From Panicum virgatum (Eukaryota; Streptophyta; Magnoliopsida; Poales; Poaceae): 64,000 bases of DNA. Position numbers and translations under genes: made by a program. This document shows, piece by piece, positions 32,092-42,854 of this stretch; within the stretch, counting starts at the first letter, position 1, and each line of letters starts with the position of its first letter. The DNA lies in assembly GCF_016808335.1 (NCBI RefSeq), contig NC_053148.1, positions 2,668,180 through 2,732,179 of the forward strand. The letters run 5' to 3'. The notes beneath the pieces are model-generated. The model worked only from the letters and a program-made list of their open reading frames with translations. It did not search any database and was not told where the DNA came from.

Positions 32092-33172
32092 TAAATCATC
32101 ATTCGTCCTTGAATCTAATGTGGCACGCCACGTAGACTTCTTCGGTCATTGCCCAATCAGCTTGGGTTATGAAATACTTTTTTTACCCTGCATCCATAGA
32201 GTAGGTTAACACAAACAACTAAATTTATTCTTATAAACATATATACATGTGCTAAACTCATTTCACACACCGATGTCTACAATACAAATAAATTAGTATG
32301 CATTGAGCATGACTTGCTCTTAAATGTGAACAAATAGTTTTATACTGTGGTAACAAGTATGAAGATGTTAACATTAAATAATATAAGAAAAAAATTTAGT
32401 TGTTATGAATTATGAAAAAATAAATTACAAATTCAAACAAAGATTACGTACCTGAGGTTCATAATCGTAAAGAAAGAAAGAGAATATATAAATAAATAGA
32501 TATAAATAATTAGAGAAAGGAAATAAAAATGTAAATCGAAGGAAGAACAAGAGAAATAGAAAAAAAACACATAATAAAGAAAGTGAATAAAGAAATATTA
32601 GAAAAAAGTGAAAAGGAAAATGAAAATTTGAAGAAAAGAAATAGGAAAGAGTAGAACAAGAGTAATAAACAACAACAACATGAAGAAAAATACTCGTCCA
32701 CCTTTTGCTGAATCAAAAATTGTTGACTTTACAAAAATTCAAAGCATATTCTTGTTTGATCTCATCTTGTTGCATTAATTGCAAATAACATTATAGTAAA
32801 AATGGTTTCAATCCACCGTGAATCGTTCAGACGACAGATGGAGCATTTTGTAATGCACCTAGGTGTGATAATGGACCATGGTCCTAGTGACCTCTTCACA
32901 ATCCAAATTGGCTCTTATATATTTTAGTTCAAAATTATATAAGATAAGAGTCCGAATATCTTATCAAATTTTAAGGCCTTTTAACATACCTACGCCTAAT
33001 ATATAATCATGGCCAGAAAACGGCTCCCCTTTTAAAATAGATAGAGATAGAGAATTAGAGAAAGAGATATACAATGGGCTGTATTTGTTTGGAGAACAAA
33101 TCCAGGAAGGTTGACAAAAGGCCGAGAAAGGTTGGAAGGCCTCTTCGACTTTGGCCGCATATCGGAGGATTA
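32092..33172. other. AT-rich intergenic DNA, no gene
   Basis: Includes an A/G-rich low-complexity stretch at about 32460-32690 (aaagaaagagaa and gaaatagaaaaaaa type). No coding or mobile-element borders are convincing. Confidence 0.5.
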
Positions 33173-33415
33173 GGCCCTTGTTTAGTTGCATCCAAAATTT
33201 CAAAATTTTACAAGATTACTCGTCACATCAAATCTTTGAACACATGCATGAAGTATTAAATGTAGCTAGACAAAATAATTAATTACACAGTTTGTTTGTA
33301 ATTTGCGAGGCGAATCTTTTGAGCCTAGTTAACCCATGATCGGATAATAATTACCAAGTACAAACGAAAGTGCTACAGTATCAAAATTCCAAAAGTTTTT
33401 GCAACTAAACAAGGG
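33173..33415. mobile_element. Tourist-like grass MITE
   Basis: Inverted ends cccttgtttagttgca and tgcaactaaacaaggg, with catgcatgaagtattaaat, gcgaggcgaatcttt and gctacagta inside. Confidence 0.75.
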
Positions 33416-33659
33416 TTTGGTCTCAAAACAGAAAGGTAGGTCGGTTCGATTCCCCAATTCGGGGTATTTAAATTTTTGCCATCCTTACCAATGGCACCTC
33501 TCCGTTTGCTATCTTTAGAATCTATAACTCTTATAAAGATGATCCCCACTACACATCATTGATTGCTATTTCTTTGACATGTGGTGTAGCCACATCACCT
33601 AAATATTTTTTTGACCAACCGATCTGTGATCCAACGGCACAGTAACTCTCAGCACATCT

Positions 33660-34170
33660 CTGTTGTTCCGTCCGTCCACCTGCCCGGACAGCCGCCTGTG
33701 GACCTCCTTCCCACAAAGGCTCGCTGGTGTTGATCCAAAAAACAAAGGCTCGCTGGTGGCCTGGCCACCGGCGCTTGACGGCCCACGCGTGCAAGGCCTA
33801 CTCGGCGTACAGGCTCGCTGGCCACGCTCCTCCCCTGTTCGCCTCGCGAGTTTGCCTAAGCATCACGCAGTCTCACCGCCCAGCCACGCTTGCTGGCGGC
33901 CTGGCGCAGAGGGCACTGAATCGCCGCACCTCGACTATGCGCCTCTTGCTGCGCCCATCGCTCCACCTCCCGCCAATGCCCGCCGTTCCCATCCCACCAT
34001 GTCTGCCGGCACAGCGCCTCCCGTAGTCCCGCTACTCGGCCAGCCCACTCAACCGCCGCATTTTGGCACCTCATTGTACGCCTCCTCAACTGCCTCTGCC
34101 AATGAATGCTACCGTTCTTGCCATGGTGGAGCCGTTCTTGGCATTCATTTGCAGCATGCACATAAACTCC
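33660..34170. other. GC-rich segment inside the Helitron
   Basis: A stretch with clearly higher GC than the rest of the Helitron and overlapping ORFs of about 100-170 codons in several frames. No product is recognised. It may be a captured host gene piece. Confidence 0.35.
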
Positions 34171-35184
34171 ACCCCCATTAGCCATTCTATTATTCCTTCC
34201 CCAAGCCTATATCCCGAAGGACCAAAGGTTGTTTTTTTTCTTTTCCTTTCCTCAACTGGTGGTCACTACATTGTTGCTTTGGCTTAGATCTCCCCACTGC
34301 CGGTGCACCAAATTCATGGAGTCCGTGTAGAGGGAGGGCACAACGTCCTAATCAAAGCAAAAAGTGAGTAAACTTGCCCATGGTTTGATGCACCTAACCT
34401 GTTTGACATATTTCCTCTTATGAACTCTTGCATAAACTGTCCCGGATTTTCTCTCTATAGGTTCACATAAATTGATTTCGCTTCTAGATGTAGCAGCAAC
34501 ATTGGCCTTCTTGACAAATAAAGGTAACAACTGTGATCCATCTTTATTATTATTCCTAAATCTCCAATTGTCCTCATTCAACTATTCAGGAGTAACACAG
34601 ACATCATCAAATTCTGCAACACAAATATTAGTTGACTTAGACATTCCTCAAATTGCTGAATTCCGTACAAGGTTCCCTTCAATATAATTACATATTACCT
34701 TTGTTTTCTGTCTACTTTTGCAGCAAACAACTTATATCTAATATTTCTTACAGCTACAAATGGGAAGCTCCATCTCTGCAACAGCATGCACCTCAAGTAC
34801 TTCAGTTATCTCCAATCCAAGGAGTTGGCCAAATATACACACTTGACAAAATAATTGAACTACCAGCAACATCTTTCCAGGCAACAATCCGCTTACATTC
34901 CATTAAAAATATATTCAATTCTACACACTCTATATGCCAACATATACTCCAAATGCTTCTCACAATTTTGTTTTCTCCACAAATAAAAGGGAGGTGCTAA
35001 GGCACAAAATGGTACTACAAAGCATGTCGAAATTGAAAAGTGGGATATGGAAGCATTTCAGAAGAACCAAGATGTGATTGTGCAGCCAATGTAAAAAAAA
35101 CTTCCTTCTACCTTACTATTATATAGTAAATATTTATTAAATTCATCCACCATATTTCCTACGCAATTAACATTTCATAATCGC

Positions 35185-35455
35185 TACAAGTACAAACTTC
35201 CTATTACCATTACAGATGATACTGGAAGAATAGACACAATAGCTTTCTCTTTCATAGCTGAAGGCTTGGTAGAACGTATTGCATATCATGCTTCTCAAAA
35301 CATGAAAATTGACGCAACAGAACATGTAGCTGCTTTAGATAAAGCAATTGTAAAAATTAGACTCTTTTACATAGGAATGAGCACTAATTCGTCCTCCACT
35401 TTTTCCATCAAATATGTCTTGAGGAAGAGTTTTCAAATAGAGAATTCAAGTTAAC
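35185..35455 (+). pseudogene. Remnant of RPA1-like (replication protein A) C-terminal OB-fold
   Basis: One frame reads YKYKLPITITDDTGRIDTIA and continues through FIAEGLVERIAYHASQN to a TAA stop. The pattern of a beta strand, then TDDTG, an AFS strand and AEGLVE is that of the C-terminal DNA-binding domain of plant RPA large subunits. RPA-like genes are typical cargo of autonomous plant Helitrons. Upstream pieces such as KWDMEAFQKNQDV (about 35040) and an ATNGKLHLCNS stretch (about 34755) may be earlier parts of the same gene. The surrounding frame is broken, so it is a remnant. Confidence 0.6.
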
Positions 35456-37391
35456 ATTCAAAGGAACCATCTGCACAGGTTATCTTCTTATTTATTATTC
35501 ATTTTGTATTCAAAGTTTATATATGCCATATGTCTTATATAACAAATGCTATTTCCTTTTTAGGCAACACCTGTCATGACAGCACTATCTTCTCCACCTC
35601 CAAACACAGGATCTGAAAGGTAATACACCCACTCCCAAATCAACTTCTAAGTCCCTAAAATTATGACATTTTCCCCCTTCATTCCCAGCTCAAACATAAA
35701 GAGATCATTAGATTCCAAAGATAACACAGAATGCAAGGCAAAAGGTCAAACGCCTACCTCCCAAACTCTTTCTAAACGTCAAAGACCAGAGTACTACTCT
35801 CTTCAACACATCTACATTCATTTTTTTTAAATATACTTTTATAATATTTGTTTCAAATGTACTTGCAGATAACAACACGGCGGAACACTTGGTACAAGCT
35901 CTTTGTTCAGCGTCACATTACCATATATATAGGCATTTGTGTCTCTGATGCTTGACTACTTTTCCTTATAGTGCTTTTACAATAATACTTCAAAAAACTT
36001 TCACGTCTGTGGCACTCTAAATCTCTTATTTATATCAAAACTGAGCTTCATACAAGTACTGTATTTTTGTTTACCTATTTCTGAATCTGAACATTCTAAA
36101 AGTTGAAGAGTGACCGTGGGATGCATATTTCAGTATTATTCCAAACATTCAAGTGCTATAATTCCCTTCCTTCACTGCTTTTATTATTGGCTCGATGGAG
36201 CAAAGACGATTCAAACTGCTTCTGGACATCGCATGCCTAACACTGTCCCCTAATAGTATCATTATTTTTAATGATATAATTACCTTCCTTCATTTGCTTT
36301 TATTATTACCTCATAAAAATTATTTATCATACAATAATACAGATTTATAATACAATAATTCTCTCATCACTCCAACAATTGCTACATATTAAATTGCCCC
36401 TTTCATTTTTCTACTATATAATTCACAATCCCAACTCCTTACTCCCCACACTTTATACCTTCCATCCTGTCTCTATGAATTCTTCATCTTCTCATACTCA
36501 AAACCAATGGCGCACCAACAACACTTCAAAAGGTTTTCTCTTAACGCAAATTACCATTTTTCTATCTTTGTAATGTAATCATATTTGTCCATTGCTTTCT
36601 ATTTTAAATCAACCAAAATTGTATTTTTCATACCCTTATATTCACCTTTCCTTCACTATTTATTCAGTTCTCCAAACAAGATGCATGACAAATATGTCAA
36701 AGCAATCAGTAAACTCAAGGATGATACAAGCCCAAAAATGTGTGTTACTCTCACCGGCCATTCTCAGACCAAAGATATAACCAAGCACCTTCCAACTAAC
36801 AACCAGATGATCATTGCTCAATACACAAAAAAGGGACAACCATACCTGCAAGCTATTTTAACTGAAGAGGAGTCCACGAGTGCAAATACAAATTAGTTAC
36901 TTTTCTCCAAAATTCTATGTTATTTCCTAAATAATTTCAATTCCCTTTACATAAATATCTCCAAATGTATCGTTCGCACCTATCTATTCAATAAAACTGA
37001 ATCACATTTATACAATAATTCAACTTTGTTTAAACAAATGAACCAAACCTAAACTCTTCCCCAACATCATCCAATAATAGTATTTACAAATAACACAAAT
37101 CATCCCGCAGCAACGCGCGGGGAATTCACCTAGTTGCAATTATAAATTTGCCCCGTGTATGATTTAGATCTTACGTTTTTGCCACTTTTGACGACGTGGC
37201 ATGCCAACTCGACCCACCAACGTGTGCAGACCGTGGGAAATGACGCTTGTGCCCCTGACTGATATCTTTTAGCCTATCTCCTCTCTTACTGTCCCAATGC
37301 CTGGTGGACCCTACTTGTCATCATCCACCTCTGGCCGGATTCCATCTCCCTTGTCCGTTGGAACCCAAGCCTTCTCGAGCTCCTCCTACGG

Positions 37392-37980
37392 CCAGAGTTT
37401 TAAATCCCGACCGGAACCAGTCCGGAAACCGCGGTTACCGATCAAACCGGTCCGGACCGGTTCCGGTTCCGACCGGTTTCAAAACGGCCCAAATTCAAAT
37501 TTAAATTTAAAAAAATGGAAAATTCTCAAAAAATTCCTAAAAATACTTCAAGTTGCGACGAATCTAATAGTGTCAAATTTTTTTAAATATTCGTTCATTT
37601 AGTATACTTTGCGAGCATTTAAAGTTAAACAAAAAAAACATGCATACAAAAGTATACAAATACAATGTAAAACATATTATACATTGTATTAATGTAAAAG
37701 TAGTACAAAAGAGGGTTGGAGGGTTCATTTAGGCTAAAACATATTATACAAACATTCATTTAGTATACTTTGCGGGCATTTGAATTTAAACCAAAGAAGA
37801 AAAAAAATTGATTTTGGCCGGTTACCACTCAAACCGGGTCCGGTTTACCGGTCTAACCGGTCGGCTAACTGGTGAAAACTGGTTGAACTGCAGTTTTTGG
37901 TTTGAAATTTGAATTTAGTCAGTTTTTCCGGTAACAGGTCAAACCGGTCCGGTTTACTGGAACCGGCGGGCACGTTCAGT
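37392..37980. mobile_element. Possible nonautonomous element with ccggtccgg arms
   Basis: Both ends are rich in inverted aaaccggtccgg / ccggaccggtt words around an AT-rich centre. The centre has a direct repeat of about 160 bp spacing (attcatttagtatactttgcg at about 37593 and 37753). It lies inside the MULE core. Exact borders and superfamily are unclear. Confidence 0.4.
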
Positions 37981-37981
37981 C

Positions 37982-38755
37982 CGAACGGTCCTAAAAAAAA
38001 CCCTGCCCACGGCTGCCTCTCCACGCTGGCGTGGTGGCTCGGTGGCCGGCGGAGACAAGCGGCGCGCGCGACGCAGGGCGGCGCAGCGAGAAGAAGAGCC
38101 CCGTGGGGCCAATCGGCACGGCGTGGTGGACCATGAGGTGGCACAGCTCCTCCTCGAGTCGCGCCATGGGGAGCTGCAGGCACCCCGTACTTTCCTGTCC
38201 GACTCCGATCGCTATTTGAGCGGCCGAGCGCGCAGCTGCGGATCAGAGCAGGCTGTCCCTCACACTCATCCTCACGCGCTTGCCACGCACAGCTCCATTT
38301 GAGCACTTAGCAGCAGCGTGGGAGGAGTAGAGCAGAGCAGCATCTCAATCTCAGGGTCAGGTCATGCATCTTCTCCACCACCAGTCCTCCATGCTCGGCT
38401 GTTATTCTCCAGGAGCGACTCCGTCACGAAGAGGAGCGCCACCGTCACTGCCAAGGGGTCCAAGCGGGCGCGGCTGCGCGCGGGACTCGCCGCCGCGCTG
38501 CAGGAGCTTAGGCTCGCCGGCCGCGGCCGGAAGCAATACAGCGGAGGCCGCGGAGGAGCGGGGGTTGTCCCCGAGCCCGACGTCCGCGCAGCAGCGGCAC
38601 GGCCGTGCGCTGGTGGAGTCTTCTCCGGCCCTGGCGCTACTCCTCTGCCCGTGGCCGCTGGTGCCGAGTCAGGACCTTGTCGCCGCCACCAGCAAGAGAA
38701 AGGAGATGGGATCAGTCAGGGGCACAAGCGTCATTTCCCATGGTTTGTACACGCT
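37982..38755. other. GC-rich core of the MULE
   Basis: High-GC DNA with Arg/Ala/Pro ORFs in several frames, bounded by the MULE arms. It looks like Pack-MULE cargo, but no donor gene can be named from the sequence alone. Confidence 0.4.
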
Positions 38756-39020
38756 GGCGGGTTAAGCTGGCATGCCACGTCGTCAAAAGTGGCAAAAACG
38801 TAGAATCTAAATTATACACGAGGCAAATTTATAATTGCAATTTCAAAGATGGCAAACGGAGAAATGACATTGGTAAAAATGGCAAAAATTTAAATACCCC
38901 TCAATTCAGACCGGGGAAAGAGTAAAACCTAATCCGCCGCCGCGCAACGCATCCGCCCTCCAATCCGCCGCCGTCGCAGCCTCCCCAACCTCCCTGCGGT
39001 TCGCCGCCGCAGCATCCGCC

Positions 39021-40480
39021 ATGATCACCTTGCCCCAGCAGCAGTCCTTCCACCCAATGGCCCTGCCCGACGTCGGCGCCTCCTACCCCGACCGTGTCCT
39101 TCTCAGCGTTCGGTGCTACATCGCCGACCGCACGAACAAGACCACCGCTACCTCCTCCACGAGCGAGGGGCACCGCATCCAGGTCTCCTTCTTCGCCGCC
39201 AAGCCGCCGACCCTCTCCTACCTCTGCATCTTCTGCCCCGACGCCGATTTCACCTCGGAGCCCAGGGTAGTCACATCTCAGGGCAACCTCATACTCCTGA
39301 CCACCGGCATCCGCTCCTCCGCCGACCCCTTTTGAGAAGCGATCTGCTACGACTACTTCGTCTACAGCGCCGACGGCACTGGCGGTTCGTCTCTCGATCT
39401 GCTCCCGAAGCCGGGTCACCCAATCACTCGCGCCAATGTTGACCTCGTCTCCTCTGGCTCCTGTGGCGATGGTTATGCCGTGGTCACTCTCAGCCCTGGC
39501 TCACGCTGCAGTAGGTACATCCTCCGCTTGCACCGAGAGAAGACTGGGCTGTGGCGCAGGAAGATCGTGTCACGGAAGATGTTGCTGACAGAGTCAGCTG
39601 GTGGCGAGAGGCTGAAGGACGAGGTTCATTCATTCACGTCCGCCAAGGTAATCAACCTCCAAGGCTCCACCGTTGCCTGGGTCGACCTCCGGAGGGGTGT
39701 TCTGCTGTGCGACGTACTCGACAAGGACGCTGTTGCCTTTTACATCCCATTACCTGAGCCATTGAATGACGAAAACAAGGTGTACCTGGAATCACCTGGT
39801 GATCCTTCTTTTACCCCGGATATTATAGGGAGACAAAATTCAATAAAGTTTGCAGAGATGGAATATCGCTTTGATGCTGACTTCACTCGTGGTGGATGGA
39901 AAATCGTCACATACAGCTGGGCAGTTGGTTCAAAGAATTGGGGCTTGGACAGTGTGGTTGATTTTGAGCATGTGTTAGAAAACAGTGGAGGCATGTTGTC
40001 ATTGCTATGTCAGGACAGGAGCAAGGGGGTAGAGGCAGAGAACATTGCACCAATGTGCGACCCTAGTCTGTGCGACCGAGACAACATTTTGTACTTGATA
40101 TCCAAGCCAAACCACAGAGCCGCCAAAGGATCATTGGTGGTGGTTGACACGTCAAAGAAAACACTGGAATCAGTGACCCCTTTGTCAGATGAGAGAGCCA
40201 TTGGATATGCAGTGACCTATGTCCACTGTACATTCTCCAAGCACTTCAATGATGTTGCAGGTATTCATGCTGAAACTACTTTTTTGTTGGTATTGGCAAC
40301 TTGTATACGTTCTCATTCTCAATTTAGACTATGTTGGTATTTGTCGCATTTGAGATATATTGGTCTTAATACCATTTGCTGAATGTTATAGATATGTTTC
40401 CCAAGATGGAATACCAAACCAGCAATGCATTTCACGATCTGCATATTGGAAGGGAGAATTTGTCAAACACAGTTGATAAG
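39021..40480 (+). pseudogene. DUF1618-family gene with premature stop and missing 3' exons
   Basis: Exon 1 runs 39021-40260 and exon 2 40392-40480, with GT-AG borders and continuous phase. The protein starts MITLPQQQSF and has the N-terminal ASYPDRVLLSVRCYIADRT and RIQVSFFAAKPPTLSYLCIF blocks and the DUF1618 core (VAWVDLRRGVLLCDVL, VAFYIPLPEP, GGWKIVTYSWAVGSKNW). DUF1618 proteins are expanded in grasses and of unknown function, often beside F-box domains. A single in-frame TGA at 39333-39335 interrupts exon 1; the same frame continues intact for 300 further codons. After the donor at 40481 no later DUF1618 exon is found; instead a partial copy of the CCDC97 gene begins at 40963. The gene is therefore broken twice. 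Confidence 0.75.
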
Positions 40481-40962
40481 GTATGTTATTCTGTCCTAGA
40501 TTGAGGGGAAACATTTGATGTTGTTGAAGTCAGTTGGAACTGCATTAAATTTTGTCTATTCCATGCAATAGTATTATAATAATTCTATCTATTTCATGCA
40601 ATTCATTCTAGTCTGTTTTTTGTTTTTGCCCACATGTGGTCAATGTTTGGTTTCTTGTGTTGCCCTTGTGTGATCATTGACACATGGGTAAATCCAGCAT
40701 GTTCTGATTCCTTGGTCTTCATTTTGTAGCAATAAAGCTTTAGTGGTCCTTCTTTACTGTATAGGTTGCATCCTGTCTTGTGGTGCAACTATGCTCTCAT
40801 TGCGAGCAAGGAATGGTTCACTGCTTCGTATTATTACATAGCCTGCTAAGCCATCATGCTTAATCTTCTTATCCGATATCTGAAGGTGGTTTGTTTCCCC
40901 AAACAATTGCTTTTAAATCAAGCACTGTAACTGCATAAAGGAATGCAAACACCAACAATTGC
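40481..40962. other. Intron-like sequence after the last DUF1618 exon
   Basis: AT-rich sequence following a gtatgtta donor. It contains no recognisable exon and leads directly into the CCDC97-derived segment. Confidence 0.4.
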
Positions 40963-41478
40963 TGATGCGCAGGGCGGAGGAGGCCGTCATCGTGGAGAAG
41001 ATACGAGGGGAGCAGATTAGGAGAGGGGTGGACCCCAGCGAGTGGGTCGGTGGTGGCCCTGAGGAGGCGATGGAGGAGCAGGAGGAAGAAGAAGAAGAGG
41101 AAGAGGAGGAAGAAGAGGAAGGGGAAAAGGAAGAAGAAATTTCGGAAGAAAAGGGGTCAGAGGTCGACAAGCCCATTGCGACTGAGGTTTCTTTCCTGCT
41201 GAATATTTTTTATTTGTTTTTGTCTACATTTTCTGTCTTGATTGTGCTTGTTTTATCTTCTGTTGGAGGCGGCCTCCGACATGCACAGTGACGAGCGCGA
41301 GGCAAAAATGCGAATGCCTCGTGCTGTTGAAGTCAGTCTGATGCAACAAAAGTTCCTGTCCGGTGAAGACACTGAGCACATGGACTACTCTCAGATCGAT
41401 AATGACGAGATGCTGGATGACCATTGGTCCAGGGAAGCCAACTATCATGCGGAGGAGAAGTATTTCGAAGAGGATTAG
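40963..41478 (+). pseudogene. Partial genomic copy of the CCDC97-like gene
   Basis: From gctgatgcgcagggc to gcgactgag it matches the last third of CCDC97 exon 1 (parent 29568-29778), with a few extra Glu codons. It continues into the first about 60 bp of the parent intron, proving a DNA-level rather than an mRNA-derived copy. About 70 bp of unrelated sequence (about 41268-41337) follows, then the copy resumes inside exon 2 at ATGCAACARAARTTCCTGTC and keeps the same stop codon. The N-terminal about 155 codons and the start of exon 2 are missing. Confidence 0.85.
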
Positions 41479-42208
41479 TTCACGAAGGGATGCTGTTTCA
41501 ATATCTGAGAATCAGTGTAGCAACATCTGGGCTGTTCATGTTGGAAAATTGTTAGCATGTACTTAAACGTATTGTCTTTGACACTGCTCTTGTCCCTGCC
41601 ACAGTTGCATCTCATAACGTATTAATGATTAGATCCAGTTTAGTTTCGTGCAAATATGGATCATTTTGTGTTATCCCCAATTCTTAATCGAGATAACTTA
41701 TGTCAGGCGGCAGCAGGGTGCCTGCCTGCCAGAGGGCGGCGGCGGGTCAACCAGCCAGCCTGCTGCCTGCTAGGCAGGGGCAGCAGTGCTGATAGGCAGG
41801 GGCCGGCGGCAGTGCTTGCCTCGGCGGCGGCGGCTGACTCTGCCCGTGAAAGCTCGGCTTCTAAATCCATGCAGAAGTGAGAAAGGGCCATTTCACTCAC
41901 CCAAATACAAGAAAAAAAAGAAACGAGGAAAAATACTTCAAATGACAGTATAATCAAGTGTCTAATGTTTGGAGTTCCGTTTCCGATATTTGGAATGGCA
42001 AAACTGCGAAGTGCAACATTTAAAGTCCCAAATATGCAATTTTCTCTTGTCCCTGCCACAGCTGCATCTCATAACGTATTAATGATTAGAGCCAGTTTAG
42101 TTTCGTGCAAATATGGATCATTTTGTGTTATCCCCAATTCTTAATTGAGATAACTTATGTCAGTTGTTTAATCCAGGTATATTGGAGTGAGACTGTTTGA
42201 TCTACTTA
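41479..42208. repeat. Duplicated 3' flank of the CCDC97 copy, present twice
   Basis: The 41588-41703 segment (cttgtccctgccacag to gataacttatgtca) reappears almost unchanged at 42046-42163. Both match the 3' flank of the parent gene near 31310-31470. Between the copies lies about 340 bp of unrelated sequence, starting with a gcagcaggg/gcctgcc-rich stretch. Confidence 0.75.
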
Positions 42209-42431
42209 GTCCTTGTTTAGATGCACTCAAAAATTCAAAACTTCACAAGATTCCCCTCACATCGAATTTTTGAACGCATGCATGAAGTATTAAATATAGC
42301 TAAACAAAATAACTAATTACATAGTTTGATTATAATTTGCGGGACGAATTTTTTGAACCATAGTCAACATATGGCGGGATAATAATTACCAAATAAAAAA
42401 CGAAAGTGCTAACTTGCATCTAAACAAGGCC
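42209..42431. mobile_element. Tourist-like grass MITE, 223 bp, TSD tta
   Basis: Ends gtccttgtttagatgca and tgcatctaaacaaggcc, flanked by tta at 42206-42208 and 42432-42434; internal catgcatgaagtattaaat and gcgggacgaatttttt. Confidence 0.8.
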
Positions 42432-42854
42432 TTATTCCGCTTTCTGAGTAGTGCTGCTGCGGCTGATCTCATCAGAAACAACAATTTTGTGTCGTGTGCT
42501 TTGAGCCGTCCGATTGGATGAAAAGCAGAGCACGTAGATCCCACCGTCCTCCTATCCGCCGCGGCCGCCCCATTCACCGTAACTCACGGCATAGTCGACG
42601 GGCTGGGCTCGGCAATCCCAGAACCCCAATTATTCACAAAGTAACTCTCCGCATTTCAACCATTACATTCGAACTTACAGGTTATGGATCAATATACCAC
42701 ATGGAGCTAGCGAAGCTTTTGTACAATTTAAATTCCATTGCCAGATTATTCTCAGTTTCCATCACTCAGCATTATGTTCAATAATTGGGCCTGGTGCAAA
42801 ATGCATCCAATAAAACACGGCATCTTTCACCCGCCCTTTTTTTTTCAGTATCTG
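42432..42854. other. 3' flank and probable 3' UTR of the acid phosphatase gene
   Basis: Lies downstream of the minus-strand stop at 42855. No other gene is recognised. Confidence 0.4.

Larger units (their letters stand above)
33521..37133 (+). mobile_element. Helitron, 3,613 bp
   Basis: The 5' end is tctataactcttataaag, close to the known TC-starting grass Helitron ends. The 3' end is a GC hairpin (cccgc...gcgggg at about 37104-37122) followed by CTAG at 37130-37133. It sits between A (33520) and T (37134) without target duplication, as Helitrons do. The location inside one arm of a MULE repeat gives an independent proof of both borders. No Rep/helicase is visible, so it is nonautonomous now, but it retains an RPA-like remnant. 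Confidence 0.85.
33462..38899. mobile_element. MULE with GC-rich core, left arm split by a Helitron
   Basis: The right terminal repeat (about 38755-38899) matches in inverse orientation a left arm made of 33462-33520 joined to 37134-37240. The match is continuous through gggtatttaaatttttgcc, ccgtttgc, atcttt, ttgcaattataaatttgcc and gccacttttgacgacgtgg only if the Helitron is removed. Flanks cccaattcg (33453-33461) and ctcaattca (38900-38908) agree at seven of nine positions, a decayed 9-bp target duplication. Without the Helitron the element is about 1.8 kb. It ends about 120 bp before the DUF1618 start codon. Confidence 0.75.

Noticed and set aside
33436..33466. tRNA-like T-arm word ggttcgattcc
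   Set aside because: No matching acceptor, D or anticodon arms around it on either strand.
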